Below, in pieces: positions 45,574 to 53,643 of a stretch of DNA of 64,000 bases (position 1 is its first letter; every line of letters starts with the position of its first letter). The notes under the pieces are model-generated. The model did no database searches, was not told the origin of the DNA, and saw only the letters and a program-made list of their open reading frames with translations. Made by a program: the position numbers and the translations under genes. This DNA is from Edaphobacter flagellatus (GTDB lineage Bacteria > Acidobacteriota > Terriglobia > Terriglobales > Acidobacteriaceae). The stretch is taken from positions 3,038,001 to 3,102,000 of the forward strand of contig NZ_CP073697.1 of assembly GCF_025264665.1 (NCBI RefSeq), read 5' to 3'.

Positions 45574-45587
45574 CTATATCGCTAACG
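45574..45587 (-). promoter_or_regulatory. Weak LacI-style operator-like site (site D)
   Basis: On the minus strand it reads CGTTAGCGATATAG, sharing 9 of 14 bases with the site upstream of the inositol oxygenase, including GTTAGCG in one piece. It is 162 bases upstream of the TonB receptor start codon. Because the second half-site is poor, this is a tentative call. Confidence 0.3.
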
Positions 45588-45761
45588 TAATTCGCAGAGA
45601 GTTAGATGGAAAATATTGAAAAATATATAGTTGTCGTTGTTTGCTGCTAAGTTTAGCGTCAACGTGATTTGCCTATGCCGGCATGTTCAGCGCTGCCGCA
45701 GTCTGATAAAAGATTTCATTTGCGTAAGCCTATTTTGCCGGGGCAAGATCAATCTCAAGTA

Positions 45762-45775
45762 AATAAGCGGTAACG
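45762..45775 (+). promoter_or_regulatory. LacI-style operator-like site (site C)
   Basis: AATAAGCGGTAACG shares 11 of 14 bases with AGTTAGCGGTAACT, including the uninterrupted AGCGGTAAC core. It is 350 bases upstream of the TonB receptor start codon, between that gene and the inositol oxygenase terminator. Confidence 0.4.
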
Positions 45776-45803
45776 CTCCGTGACCTTGTCACAAAAACGG
45801 CAA

Positions 45804-45838
45804 AAAAATCCCCCGGATTGCGTATCCGAGGGATTTTT
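45804..45838. terminator. Intrinsic terminator after the inositol oxygenase gene
   Basis: A 15-base-pair stem with one mismatch (a G-T wobble on the minus strand) and a 5-base loop has A/T-rich outer arms that supply a T run in both directions. It lies 20 bases past the stop codon of the minus-strand inositol oxygenase gene. Confidence 0.8.
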
Positions 45839-45857
45839 ATTGGTATTCAGGCTGGAA

Positions 45858-46721
45858 CTACCAGGCGATCTTTTCGGGGAAGAATTCGGCGAAGAGGTCG
45901 TCGTAGTAGGGCTTGAGTTCCTTCATATTTGGTTTGGTGTGCCCCTTGGAGTAGAGGTCGTAGGGGTTGAACTGGTTGACCCAGTGAAGGCTTTCTTTGT
46001 CCTTCTCGTTCATCAGGTGCTGGTAGGCACCATGGCGGTGCCAGGCGTAGAACGAGTGATAGCGCAGCATGGCGAGCGCCGAATCGGGCAGGTAAGGCTT
46101 CATCACTTCATAGATGTAGCCATCGTGGCCGAAGGACATGTGCACATTGTCCAGCCCGCAGTTTGGCTCATAGATGCCGCACTGGGTGTTGTACTTCGGG
46201 TTGGCGTAATCGGCGTTCGCCTTGAAGTATTCGGGGAAGACGATCTTGTCAGAGTAGGCACAACCCACGGGGAATGTGTCGCCTACGACGCCCCACTGCG
46301 GCTCTCCCCAGAGACAGAGGACTTTGCCGAGGTCGTGAATGAAGCCGGTCAGGACGAACCAGCGGGGGTGGCCGTCTTTGCGGATGGCTTCGGAGGTCTG
46401 CAGCAGGTGTTCGATCTGGGTGAGATCCGTATCCGGGTCGCTGTCATCGACGAGCGTATTCAGGAACTCGGCAGCCTCCCAGATGGACTTCATGCCCTTG
46501 TTCAGGCTGAAGTACTCCTTCTCTTTTTGCATTACGTAGTCGAAGGTCTGGTGGTGGTGGTTCAGCCGGTAGAATTCAGCGACGCCGGGATTGGCCTTTT
46601 CGTCGTACTGGCGAAATTCCTCTTCGTTCTTGCCTTCTTTGTAGCGGCCCTGCAGAAACTCGTCCCACTCCTCCATGTCTTTTCCAAGGGGAGCATTGGG
46701 TGCCAGTGTTGTCGTCGCCAT
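45858..46721 (-). CDS. myo-Inositol oxygenase (MIOX-like)
   Basis: The ATG at 46721 (6 bases after GGAGG) gives 287 residues, close to the 285 of the human enzyme. MIOX is a di-iron HD-domain oxygenase that cleaves myo-inositol with O2 to D-glucuronate. All six metal ligands of animal MIOX have counterparts: H105 ([13 protein letters not shown]), H129 and D130 ([10 protein letters not shown]), H199 ([12 protein letters not shown]), H222 (RYHSFYAWH), D255 (NPYDLYSK). [16 protein letters not shown] and ELKPYYDDL are also near-identical to eukaryotic MIOX. It is a single-gene unit with a terminator downstream and a LacI-style operator 28 bases upstream. Bacterial inositol catabolism usually uses IolG dehydrogenase, so this route is less common. 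Confidence 0.92.
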   Translation of the reverse strand: MATTTLAPNAPLGKDMEEWDEFLQGRYKEGKNEEEFRQYDEKANPGVAEFYRLNHHHQTFDYVMQKEKEYFSLNKGMKSIWEAAEFLNTLVDDSDPDTDLTQIEHLLQTSEAIRKDGHPRWFVLTGFIHDLGKVLCLWGEPQWGVVGDTFPVGCAYSDKIVFPEYFKANADYANPKYNTQCGIYEPNCGLDNVHMSFGHDGYIYEVMKPYLPDSALAMLRYHSFYAWHRHGAYQHLMNEKDKESLHWVNQFNPYDLYSKGHTKPNMKELKPYYDDLFAEFFPEKIAW

Positions 46722-46748
46722 TTCCATCCTCCGTGCGGCCCACCGCAA

Positions 46749-46762
46749 AGTTACCGCTAACT
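46749..46762 (-). promoter_or_regulatory. LacI-style operator upstream of inositol oxygenase (site A)
   Basis: On the minus strand AGTTAGCGGTAACT: arms AGTTA and TAACT are exact inverted repeats around a centre containing CG, the layout of LacI-family operators. It lies 28-41 bases upstream of the oxygenase ATG, where it would overlap the transcription start. The same motif occurs at 52912-52925 upstream of the sugar permease unit; the LacI gene between them (50377) is the natural candidate to bind it. Confidence 0.6.
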
Positions 46763-47088
46763 ATAGGCTCCATGTAAGACGGCTGGCAAGCGAAAAAAGC
46801 TTCACCTGGTGGAAGAAATTCCCGAAGGTCCCGAGGTACAGGACTCAGATCGTGATTCGTGGCCAGGCGCCTGTTTTCTGCCATGCCAATGTTTTTCTTC
46901 GAAAGTGCTTCCGGTCAACCACATAGCTTCTGGAATGTTGGGAGATCGGTGAAACGGCTCATATTCCATTCGGGCTCTTCTGTGGAATTGCAGTTCGTCA
47001 CAATCCGCATCGAAAACGGATCTTGCGGTCCTGTTTCCTCATATGTGCTCTCTAAACTGGCATGCAGCCCTAAAGCTGAATAGAGGAG
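46763..47088. other. Intergenic region between inositol oxygenase and DinB-like gene
   Basis: These 326 bases separate two divergently transcribed genes. I see no coding frame, repeat or convincing promoter apart from the operator-like site at its left edge. Confidence 0.4.
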
Positions 47089-47646
47089 ATGTTTGCGAAT
47101 ATGCGAAAAAGTATGCTGTCGATTCTTGCCGTTGCGGCACTCAGTCTTCCATTGACGGCGCAAACGCCGGCACCTAAGCCGCCCACCACATTGAGGGGCG
47201 TTCTGCTGGAACAGCTTCGCAGTACACATAATGTGGCGCAATGGTTTGTTCCGGCCAATACTGCCGTCGAAGGACTGACTGCCGAACAGGCCAAGTGGAC
47301 CGACGGCAAGGGCAATCATTCCGTCGGACAGCTTACATATCATCTCGTCTTCTGGAATAAGACTGAGCTGGCCAGCTTCAAGGGGGAGAAACCACCGGCT
47401 TTCAGCGGCAACAACGACGAGACATTCAACAACTTCGATGCCGCCCAGTGGTCTGCTCTCGTGCACGAACTGGACCAGGTGTTGACGGAGTGGGAGAAGG
47501 CTGTCGAAGCTGCCGACGATAAAAAGATTTCGGATAAGGCATCGTTGCTTGCCCACGTCGGTGCGCATAATGCTTACCACATTGGGCAGATCGTCTTCGT
47601 CCGTAAAGAGCAGGGATCGTGGAACCCGGAGAAGGGCGTGAAATAA
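47089..47646 (+). CDS. Secreted DinB/YfiT-like four-helix protein
   Basis: This 185-residue protein has a signal peptide (SMLSILAVAALSLPLTAQ) and the DinB-like metal-binding helical bundle. His residues lie in the usual three positions: RSTHNVAQWF, GQLTYHLVFWNK and HVGAHNAYHIGQIV. DinB-family proteins bind a divalent metal; members include thiol-dependent transferases and hydrolases, but many have no assigned role. Export is unusual but seen in Acidobacteriota. ATG 47089 lies right after GAGGAG; ATG 47101 may be the actual start. The PI-PLC copy 2 gene follows 46 bases later. Confidence 0.78.
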   Translation: MFANMRKSMLSILAVAALSLPLTAQTPAPKPPTTLRGVLLEQLRSTHNVAQWFVPANTAVEGLTAEQAKWTDGKGNHSVGQLTYHLVFWNKTELASFKGEKPPAFSGNNDETFNNFDAAQWSALVHELDQVLTEWEKAVEAADDKKISDKASLLAHVGAHNAYHIGQIVFVRKEQGSWNPEKGVK

Positions 47647-47692
47647 CAGCGTCGTTTACGTGTTCCTTACACGCGGTGCATACGATGGGTCT

Positions 47693-48895
47693 GTGATCAC
47701 CAATAAACTATGTTTCGCTTTACCGGCAATCGTTGTGTGCCTTGTTTCTTCATCCATGTGCGCACAGAGCAGTGATGGGCTGAGACTGAATCAGATTCAG
47801 GTCGTTGGCACGCATAACAGCTACCAAATGCCAGCTGACCCGCGCGTGATGAAGATAATGGGGCCGCGCCTTAAGCCTCTCTTCGAGAGTATGCAGAAGA
47901 ACATGCCTCCTGATCAGGCTGCTGTCATGAAAGAGGAACACCCGAATCCGTTGACGGACAGCTTTACGGATGCGCTGGATTACATCCAGGCGCCACTCGA
48001 GATGCAGCTGCGGGCTGGCGTGCGCAGTCTTGAGCTCGATCTGCAGGCCGATCCACAGGGAGGACTGTACGCCAATCCGCTTCCCTATCGGGAGTTGCGC
48101 CAGGCGGGCGAAAAAGATCTGGCGCCCATCTATGAGGAGCAACTTCGTCAGCCTGGCATGAAGGTCTTTCATCTTGCCGATGTAGACTTCCGCAGCCAGT
48201 GTCCGCGATTTCATCAGTGCCTTACGCTGTTGCGTCAGTGGTCTGACGCGAATCCCGGCCATAGTCCTGTCTTCATCCTGCTGGAGCCGAAGTTGTCGGG
48301 GCTGGAGAAGGTTGTCCCGGGTGCGAGCGCTGTAGGCGCATTCGACAAGGCGGCCTTCGACGAGGTGGATGCGGACATTCTCTCGGTCTTCGGGCGCGAC
48401 CGGCTCTTCACGCCGGATGATCTGCGCGGCAAGCACAGCACGCTTGAGGGGGCTGCGCTGGCCAATGCGTGGCCACAGGTCACCGCGGTGCGCGGCAAAT
48501 TTCTATTTCTGTTTCTTGTGCCTGGTCTGAATCTCAAAGCTTTTGCACCCTATCTTGAGGGACATGATTCGCTTGAGGGGCGTGTCGCTTTTGTGCAGGG
48601 ACTGCCCGGCATGAAGCACACGGCTTTTGTCATGGTCGACAACGCATTGGCCAAGCCCGGTCGCGTTTCTGATCTCGTCCGGAAGGGTTATATTGTGCGG
48701 TCTCGGGCTGATATCGATACGTGGGAGGCTCGCCATGATGATGTGCATCGCAAAGATGCGACGCTTGCCAGCGGTGCACAGATCATCTCGACCGACTACC
48801 CGCAGTCACCGAATATCTATGGCAACGACTATCAGGTTCAGCCCTTTGCCGGGGGCTTTCGCTGCAACCCAGTCGTTGCCAGTTGCGCAAAATAG
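47693..48895 (+). CDS. Secreted PI-PLC-like phosphodiesterase (copy 2)
   Basis: Starting at GTG 47693, the 400-residue protein has a signal peptide (CFALPAIVVCLVSSSMCAQ) and the same layout as copy 1 at 40672: catalytic His in NQIQVVGTHNSYQM, metal ligands in GVRSLELDLQAD, MKVFHLADVDFRSQCPRF, FILLEPKLSG, and a shared C-terminus (LASGAQIISTDYPQSPN). The two copies are clearly diverged, so they may cut different lipids or glycerophosphodiesters. It may be cotranscribed with the DinB-like gene. An in-frame GTG at 47660 is an alternative start. Confidence 0.82.
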   Translation: MITNKLCFALPAIVVCLVSSSMCAQSSDGLRLNQIQVVGTHNSYQMPADPRVMKIMGPRLKPLFESMQKNMPPDQAAVMKEEHPNPLTDSFTDALDYIQAPLEMQLRAGVRSLELDLQADPQGGLYANPLPYRELRQAGEKDLAPIYEEQLRQPGMKVFHLADVDFRSQCPRFHQCLTLLRQWSDANPGHSPVFILLEPKLSGLEKVVPGASAVGAFDKAAFDEVDADILSVFGRDRLFTPDDLRGKHSTLEGAALANAWPQVTAVRGKFLFLFLVPGLNLKAFAPYLEGHDSLEGRVAFVQGLPGMKHTAFVMVDNALAKPGRVSDLVRKGYIVRSRADIDTWEARHDDVHRKDATLASGAQIISTDYPQSPNIYGNDYQVQPFAGGFRCNPVVASCAK

Positions 48896-48913
48896 AAGGC
48901 AGCGAAACGGGTC

Positions 48914-49213
48914 TCAACCGCCTGCGATCGCGCCGATGACCAGCAGCGGCTCGGCTCCTGTCGCGACTTCTGCAGGGAGCGGAGCGTCGGGGGATTCGTG
49001 CGAGAGATCGCGTTCGCAGGCGAAGAGGCGCATGAAGGCTCGTCGCTGCTGCGTTGCCTGATCGCGAATTGTGCCGCGTAGCATCGGGTAGGCCTCTTCT
49101 AGTGCGTTGAGCACGGAGCGTTGTGTCGCAGCGCCTTCGATTGTGACTTCGACTTCGCCTTTGATCTGCGCCAGCGTTCGCAGATGAGTAGGCAGTTGTA
49201 CGCGCACGATCAT
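48914..49213 (-). CDS. MoaD/ThiS-like ubiquitin-fold protein
   Basis: This 99-residue beta-grasp protein ([20 protein letters not shown]) ends in Gly-Gly (VIGAIAGG), the feature that lets MoaD, ThiS and relatives carry sulfur as a C-terminal thiocarboxylate. Its start overlaps the stop of the BNR-repeat gene (ATGA). No molybdopterin or thiamine genes are nearby, so its job is probably tied to the propeller partner or to an unlinked activating enzyme. The function is unknown. Confidence 0.78.
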   Translation of the reverse strand: MIVRVQLPTHLRTLAQIKGEVEVTIEGAATQRSVLNALEEAYPMLRGTIRDQATQQRRAFMRLFACERDLSHESPDAPLPAEVATGAEPLLVIGAIAGG

Positions 49214-50325
49214 GCCAGCGTCTGCACCTCGACCGAGAGCACGGCGGGAAGATCGCGCACGATGGGCGTCCAGCTATCGCCTGCGTCGGGCGACATGTAC
49301 ACCTGTCCGCCGGTCGTGCCGAAGTAGATACCGCATTTGTCGAGCGAGTCGACGGACATGGCATCGCGCAGCACGTTGACGAAGCAGTTGCTCTGCGGAA
49401 GGCCTTTCGTGAGCGGCTCCCACTCATTGCCGCCGGTGCGGCTGCGGTAAACGCGTAGCTGGCCGTCGAGCGGATAGTGCTCGCTGTCGCTCTTGATGGG
49501 GACCACGTAGATCGTTTCCGGTTCATGCGCGTGCACGTCGATGACGAAGCCGAAGTCGGTGGGCAGGTTGCCGCTCACCTCGGTCCACTGGTCGCCTGCG
49601 TTGTCCGAGCGCATGACGTCCCAGTGCTTCTGCATAAAGAGCACGCCGGGGCGGCCGGGGTGCATGGCGATGTGGTGGACGCAGTGGCCGACCTCTGCAT
49701 CGGGATCGGGGATGAACTGCGACCGCAGGCCGCGGTTGATGGGCTTCCAGGTCTCGCCGCCATCGTCGGTTCTGAAGGCGCCTGCTGCGGAGATGGCGAT
49801 GTACATGCGCTTTTCGTCGCTGGGGTCGAGGATGATGGTGTGCAGGCACATGCCGCCTGCTCCGGGCTGCCAATGTGGGCCGGATCCGTGCTTGCGCAGG
49901 CCGGGCATCTCCTGCCAGTTCTGGCCGCCGTCGGTGGAGCGGAAGATGGCCGCGTCCTCAACGCCCGCGTAGACGAGGTCGGGATTTTTGAGTGAAGGCT
50001 CGATGTGCCAGGCGCGCTTGAACTCCCACGGATGCGGTGTGCCGTCGTACCACTGGTGCGTTCCGGGAACGCCATCGTAGGCGAAGTTGTTGCCGACGAC
50101 CTTCCAGGTTGCTCCGCCATCATCGGAACGCTGCATGACCTGCCCGGACCAGCTGCTGGACTGCGAGGCATAGATGCGGTTCGGATCGGCCGGAGAGCCC
50201 TTCATGTGATAGATCTCCCAGCCAGCGAAGTGCGGCCCACTCACCTGCCAGTTTTCGCGCTTGCCGTCGGATGTAAGGATGAAAGCGCCTTTGCGCGTGC
50301 CAACCAGAACTCGAACTTTGCTCAT
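49210..50325 (-). CDS. BNR/sialidase-like beta-propeller protein
   Basis: The 371-residue protein consists of repeated Asp-box (SxDxGxxW) blades: [69 protein letters not shown] and [12 protein letters not shown]. It is widely labelled exo-alpha-sialidase or glycosyl hydrolase, but the catalytic Arg triad of sialidases is not evident. There is no signal peptide, so it should be cytoplasmic. It forms an overlapping pair with the MoaD-like gene. Its function is unknown. Confidence 0.8.
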   Translation of the reverse strand: MSKVRVLVGTRKGAFILTSDGKRENWQVSGPHFAGWEIYHMKGSPADPNRIYASQSSSWSGQVMQRSDDGGATWKVVGNNFAYDGVPGTHQWYDGTPHPWEFKRAWHIEPSLKNPDLVYAGVEDAAIFRSTDGGQNWQEMPGLRKHGSGPHWQPGAGGMCLHTIILDPSDEKRMYIAISAAGAFRTDDGGETWKPINRGLRSQFIPDPDAEVGHCVHHIAMHPGRPGVLFMQKHWDVMRSDNAGDQWTEVSGNLPTDFGFVIDVHAHEPETIYVVPIKSDSEHYPLDGQLRVYRSRTGGNEWEPLTKGLPQSNCFVNVLRDAMSVDSLDKCGIYFGTTGGQVYMSPDAGDSWTPIVRDLPAVLSVEVQTLA

Positions 50326-50376
50326 CAGGACTGCCCTCTCGGAAGATGATGCGCGGCCGATCGGATCAAAGCCGCG

Positions 50377-51396
50377 TTATGAGGCTTGCTTCCCCAGCGT
50401 CGAGGCTCGCGCCACCAGAGTGGGGGGTACCAGAATACTCTTTGGGGGCTGCTCCGGGGTATTGACCAGATCCAGGGCCATTTCTCCAGCCAGGCGGCCG
50501 AGCTCGGCCGTGTTGTGGTCGATGGAGCTGAGAGGAATTTTCAAATAATCGTTGTAGCGCATATTGCCGCAGCCGATGAGGGCGATGTCTTCGGGGACAC
50601 GTAAGCCGGCAGCCAGTGCAGCGTTGATGGCCCCGATGGCCGAGAGATCGTTGTAGCAAAAGACCGCGTCGGGTGGCTCGGGCAGCGCAAGAAGCTGTTG
50701 CATGGCTTTGGCTCCGGCGACGTCGCCTGTTTCCTCCAGCCGGTTACAGACGATGACGTACTCCTCAGGCGCGGGGAGACGCGCTTCGGTGAGCGCATTG
50801 CGGTAACCGCGCAAACGATCGTAGGCGGGACTGGTGTTCTGCCCAGCAATGTGGGCGATGCGCTTTTTGCCGGACTGGATGAGATGCTTCGTGGCCATCT
50901 CGCCGACGAGAACATCGTTGGAGCCGACGAAGTGAGCCGCCAGGTGAGGGAAGTTGCGGTCGAAGAGCAGGTACGGCGTGCGCTCGTCACCCAGCTCGTA
51001 GAAGTTGCGCAGGCTGGGCTGGCAGGAAGCAATCAGCAGGACATCGATGCCGCGGCGCAGCAGAGTGCGGATCTCCTGACGTTCCATCTCGGGGTCTTCT
51101 TCCGATGAGGCGAGGATCAGGGCGCGATTGCTGGTTCGGAGTACGCTGCTGAGCGATTTGGCGAACTCGGCGAAGAAGGGATGCACGAGGTCGGGGACGA
51201 CGAGTCCGACGGTGTAGGTCTTGCCGCTGGCCAGCCCCCGAGCAAGCATGTTGGGCTGATAGTTCAGCTCCTTCATGCGTTTGAGGACGCGACGGCGGGT
51301 CTCCTCGCCGATGTCCTTGTTGCCACGCAGAACCTTCGAGACGGTGACGACCGAGACGCCCAGGTCGCGCGCAATATCCTTGAGCCGTACTGCCAT
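50377..51396 (-). CDS. LacI-family transcriptional regulator
   Basis: The 339-residue repressor has the LacI helix-turn-helix (LKDIARDLGVSVVTVSKVLR), hinge helix (NYQPNMLARGLASGKTYTVG) and a periplasmic-binding-like effector domain (LVVPDLVHPFFAEFAKSLSS, FDRNFPHLAAHFVGSNDVLV, DAVFCYNDLSAIGAINAALA, IGCGNMRYNDYLKIPLSSID). It lies 62 bases downstream of the sugar permease on the same strand. LacI-style motifs occur upstream of the permease unit and of the inositol oxygenase, so I infer it controls both. The effector could be inositol or a product of it. Confidence 0.9.
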   Translation of the reverse strand: MAVRLKDIARDLGVSVVTVSKVLRGNKDIGEETRRRVLKRMKELNYQPNMLARGLASGKTYTVGLVVPDLVHPFFAEFAKSLSSVLRTSNRALILASSEEDPEMERQEIRTLLRRGIDVLLIASCQPSLRNFYELGDERTPYLLFDRNFPHLAAHFVGSNDVLVGEMATKHLIQSGKKRIAHIAGQNTSPAYDRLRGYRNALTEARLPAPEEYVIVCNRLEETGDVAGAKAMQQLLALPEPPDAVFCYNDLSAIGAINAALAAGLRVPEDIALIGCGNMRYNDYLKIPLSSIDHNTAELGRLAGEMALDLVNTPEQPPKSILVPPTLVARASTLGKQAS

Positions 51397-51458
51397 AACT
51401 AAGCCATCCTACCGTTTTCTCGCGGAGGGAGGGGAAACAATCTCCTGCCTGAGGCAGA

Positions 51459-52748
51459 TCAGCAGAATTTTGTCCTGCGCCAGAGGCTCCATCCGCCTAT
51501 GACAAGACTGACGAACAGTAGGACTCCCAGGACGCCGATCCACATCAGATTCATGTTCAGCGGAGGAACGACGGCGCGGACGCCGAGCCAGAGGAAGACT
51601 CCCGTGGCGGCAGAGACGATGGCGTAGTCCCACCAGCGACGGCGTTCGGAGCGGTCCCCGAACTCGTCGCCTGCCTGCGAGGCAAGGGTGCGGTTGTAGT
51701 CCAGGCCGTAGCGCTCGCACTCGCGCAGGACGGCCTCGTTCTGCGAGGTGTGCTCGCGGGCGGAGGCCACAGCCGTGCCAATAGCAAGAGCTCCGAGGAT
51801 CATGATGACTGACCCGCCGAGAACAAGAAGCCTGTGTCTGGAGTCGGCTCCGGCGAGCTCGCCGAAGACGAGCGCTCCCCAGGCCAGTCCCCAGAGCTGG
51901 TTGGTGTTCGAGAGTGGGATGCCGCGCCCGATGCCCAGATATTTGGCGGCGAATTGCTGGAAGAGATCGCCGATGACCCAGACGAATCCGCCAAGGAAGA
52001 GCCAGAAGACAAGGCCGTGGTGATGGAAGAGATTAAACGAGGGCGAGTGCAGGCCGCCATCGAGCGCAAGCGTGAGTGCGAAGACCGTTCCCAGTTCGCC
52101 GACGGTGAAGGCCGTCACGAAGGAGAGCGGATTCATACCGCTGATGTAGGCCTTACGGTAGGGAACATACATCGTCCCCCACATGAAACTGGCCCCTATG
52201 GCGGCGAGGATGCCTCGCCCGGCGTGCTGGGCCATGGTGGTGTCTCCATGAAGCGTGCTGAAGCCGAGCATGATGGCAGCAATGACGATGGCGACTCCGC
52301 CGAGGACGACTTTGCCGATATTGGCCGGGCTGGCGCCTGCCAGCTCCTTGAACAGTACGCGACCCCAGAAGAGACCGATGAGAGAGTTCGCGTTCCACAG
52401 CGGGAAGGCGATGGCCAGACCAACATCACGGATGGCAAAGACGGTCAGCGTATTAGCGACTGCCCAGAGTGCTCCAGCCAGCAACGCCCATACAATGAGG
52501 TGCTTCTTCTCCATCAGGTCGGCGAAGACATAGCTGGTCCCTTTAAGAAGAGTGGGGAAGGTCCAGCGAGCGGTAAAGACGCCCGCAACCATGCAGAGTG
52601 AGACGGCGAAGGGCGACAAGCCGGCGTTCACCAGCTTCGTGGGCGCTTCGGCGGCTCCCAGCCAGACCCCGGCCGTAAGACCGCAGATCACACCCAGCCC
52701 ATGCAGCGACATGCCGTGCCGCGTTGCTTTCTGTACGACGCTTGCCAT
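51459..52748 (-). CDS. GRP/RhaT-like sugar permease
   Basis: This 429-residue membrane protein has about ten transmembrane helices in the drug/metabolite transporter fold, with LGVICGLTAGVWLGAAEAPT at the start, IAFPLWNANSLIGLFWGRVLFKEL and IPLSNTNQLWGLAWGALVFGEL as paired half-site motifs. This matches the glucose/rhamnose (GRP, RhaT) uptake group. An extra loop (about 325-370) and a C-terminal helix (LMWIGVLGVLLFVSLVIGG) follow. Beside the LacI gene and with an operator shared with the inositol oxygenase, it may carry inositol or another polyol. The 34-residue protein at 52758 ends within its ribosome-binding site. Confidence 0.82.
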   Translation of the reverse strand: MASVVQKATRHGMSLHGLGVICGLTAGVWLGAAEAPTKLVNAGLSPFAVSLCMVAGVFTARWTFPTLLKGTSYVFADLMEKKHLIVWALLAGALWAVANTLTVFAIRDVGLAIAFPLWNANSLIGLFWGRVLFKELAGASPANIGKVVLGGVAIVIAAIMLGFSTLHGDTTMAQHAGRGILAAIGASFMWGTMYVPYRKAYISGMNPLSFVTAFTVGELGTVFALTLALDGGLHSPSFNLFHHHGLVFWLFLGGFVWVIGDLFQQFAAKYLGIGRGIPLSNTNQLWGLAWGALVFGELAGADSRHRLLVLGGSVIMILGALAIGTAVASAREHTSQNEAVLRECERYGLDYNRTLASQAGDEFGDRSERRRWWDYAIVSAATGVFLWLGVRAVVPPLNMNLMWIGVLGVLLFVSLVIGGWSLWRRTKFC

Positions 52749-52757
52749 TCCTTACTC

Positions 52758-52862
52758 CTAGTGAATCCAGACCAGCAGGGCAATACCGGCTACCAGCACG
52801 AAAAAAGGCACCAGAAAGTGGCTGTCCGTGATCACAGCCTTTGTTTTCGTAGCAAAATCCAT
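52758..52862 (-). CDS. 34-residue single-helix membrane protein ahead of the permease
   Basis: ATG at 52862 is preceded by AAGGA with a 7-base spacer. The product is a short polar N-terminus (MDFATKTKAVITDSH) and one hydrophobic helix (FLVPFFVLVAGIALLVWI), ending in His. The stop codon TAG is part of TAGGAG, the ribosome-binding site of the permease, so translation of the two is probably coupled. It may be a small subunit or chaperone of the transporter. It is too short for routine gene calling. Confidence 0.65.
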   Translation of the reverse strand: MDFATKTKAVITDSHFLVPFFVLVAGIALLVWIH

Positions 52863-52911
52863 GAAGTGTTCCTTATGGCTCGTTTTGCGAGATGGAGTCG
52901 CGCCTACATAA

Positions 52912-52925
52912 AGTTAGCGGTTACT
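52912..52925 (+). promoter_or_regulatory. LacI-style operator upstream of the permease unit (site B)
   Basis: AGTTAGCGGTTACT differs at one of 14 positions from the site upstream of inositol oxygenase. Flanking bases extend the outer arms to AAGT/ACTT. It lies 50-63 bases upstream of the small membrane protein's ATG, where it would overlap the promoter. Confidence 0.6.
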
Positions 52926-53070
52926 TCAAAAGAAAAACCCTACAGAGCGGCATCACGACTGTCAATCGAAATACGGCCAGGAGTATCTTCACTTGCCTCT
53001 TGATCATAATTCCGGTTCGGGTCCAAAAAATTTCATAACCGCGGGCAAGGTTGCCTGTCTAATGCGCTGA

Positions 53071-53643
53071 ATGGAAGAGAACGATCCCCAGATCGTCCGG
53101 GCAGTACTGGCCGGAGACAAGGACGCCTATGGCGCTCTCGTCGCTCGTCATTCGCAGAACGTCTTCCGCGTCGCCTTTCGTATCACCGGTGACGAGGCCG
53201 ACGCCGACGAGGTAGTGCAGGAGGCTTTCATGCGCGGCTATCAACGATTGCAAAGTTTCGAGTCGCGCTCCGGGTTCGGTACCTGGATTTATCGCATCGC
53301 CGTCAATTGCGCACTCAATATGGTCAACAAACGCAAACCCGGAACGAACTACCAGATCGCCGAAGAGACCGATCCCTCGCAGCGGCAGGTGCAGGTTGCG
53401 GATTACGCTGCTGGACCTGAGCGCACGCTGTTGAGCCGCGAGATCGAGGCGCTGCAAACGAAGGCGTTGAACAAGTTGACTGCAACCGAGCGCACAGCAT
53501 TCGTCCTGCGCCATATGGAAGAACGTTCAACAACAGAGATTGCGGAGGCGCTGAATATCGCTCCGAATGCAGCCAAGCAGACTGTTTTCCGCGCCGTGCA
53601 GAAACTTCGCCGCAGCCTTGCTCCGCTTCGGGTCACTCAATGA
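53071..53643 (+). CDS. ECF-type RNA polymerase sigma factor
   Basis: This 190-residue sigma-70 family protein has region 2 (GALVARHSQNVFRVAFRITG, DEADADEVVQEAFMRGYQRL, GFGTWIYRIAVNCALNMV) and region 4 (LTATERTAFVLRHMEERSTT, EIAEALNIAPNAAKQTVFRA). The linker is long for an ECF factor. Its last 4 bases overlap the anti-sigma gene (ATGA), so the pair is coexpressed and probably autoregulated. Confidence 0.92.
   Translation: MEENDPQIVRAVLAGDKDAYGALVARHSQNVFRVAFRITGDEADADEVVQEAFMRGYQRLQSFESRSGFGTWIYRIAVNCALNMVNKRKPGTNYQIAEETDPSQRQVQVADYAAGPERTLLSREIEALQTKALNKLTATERTAFVLRHMEERSTTEIAEALNIAPNAAKQTVFRAVQKLRRSLAPLRVTQ

Larger units (their letters stand above)
45413..45857. other. AT-rich regulatory region upstream of the third TonB receptor
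   Basis: No gene is visible in these 445 bases. The part from about 45530 to 45680 is strongly AT-rich compared with its surroundings and probably holds the receptor promoter. The region contains two motifs related to the LacI-style operator and, at its right end, the terminator of the inositol oxygenase gene. Confidence 0.5.

Noticed and set aside
45780..46760. Plus-strand frame of 326 residues opposite the inositol oxygenase
   Set aside because: The minus-strand product is an unambiguous MIOX; the plus frame is its antisense and starts inside the terminator region.
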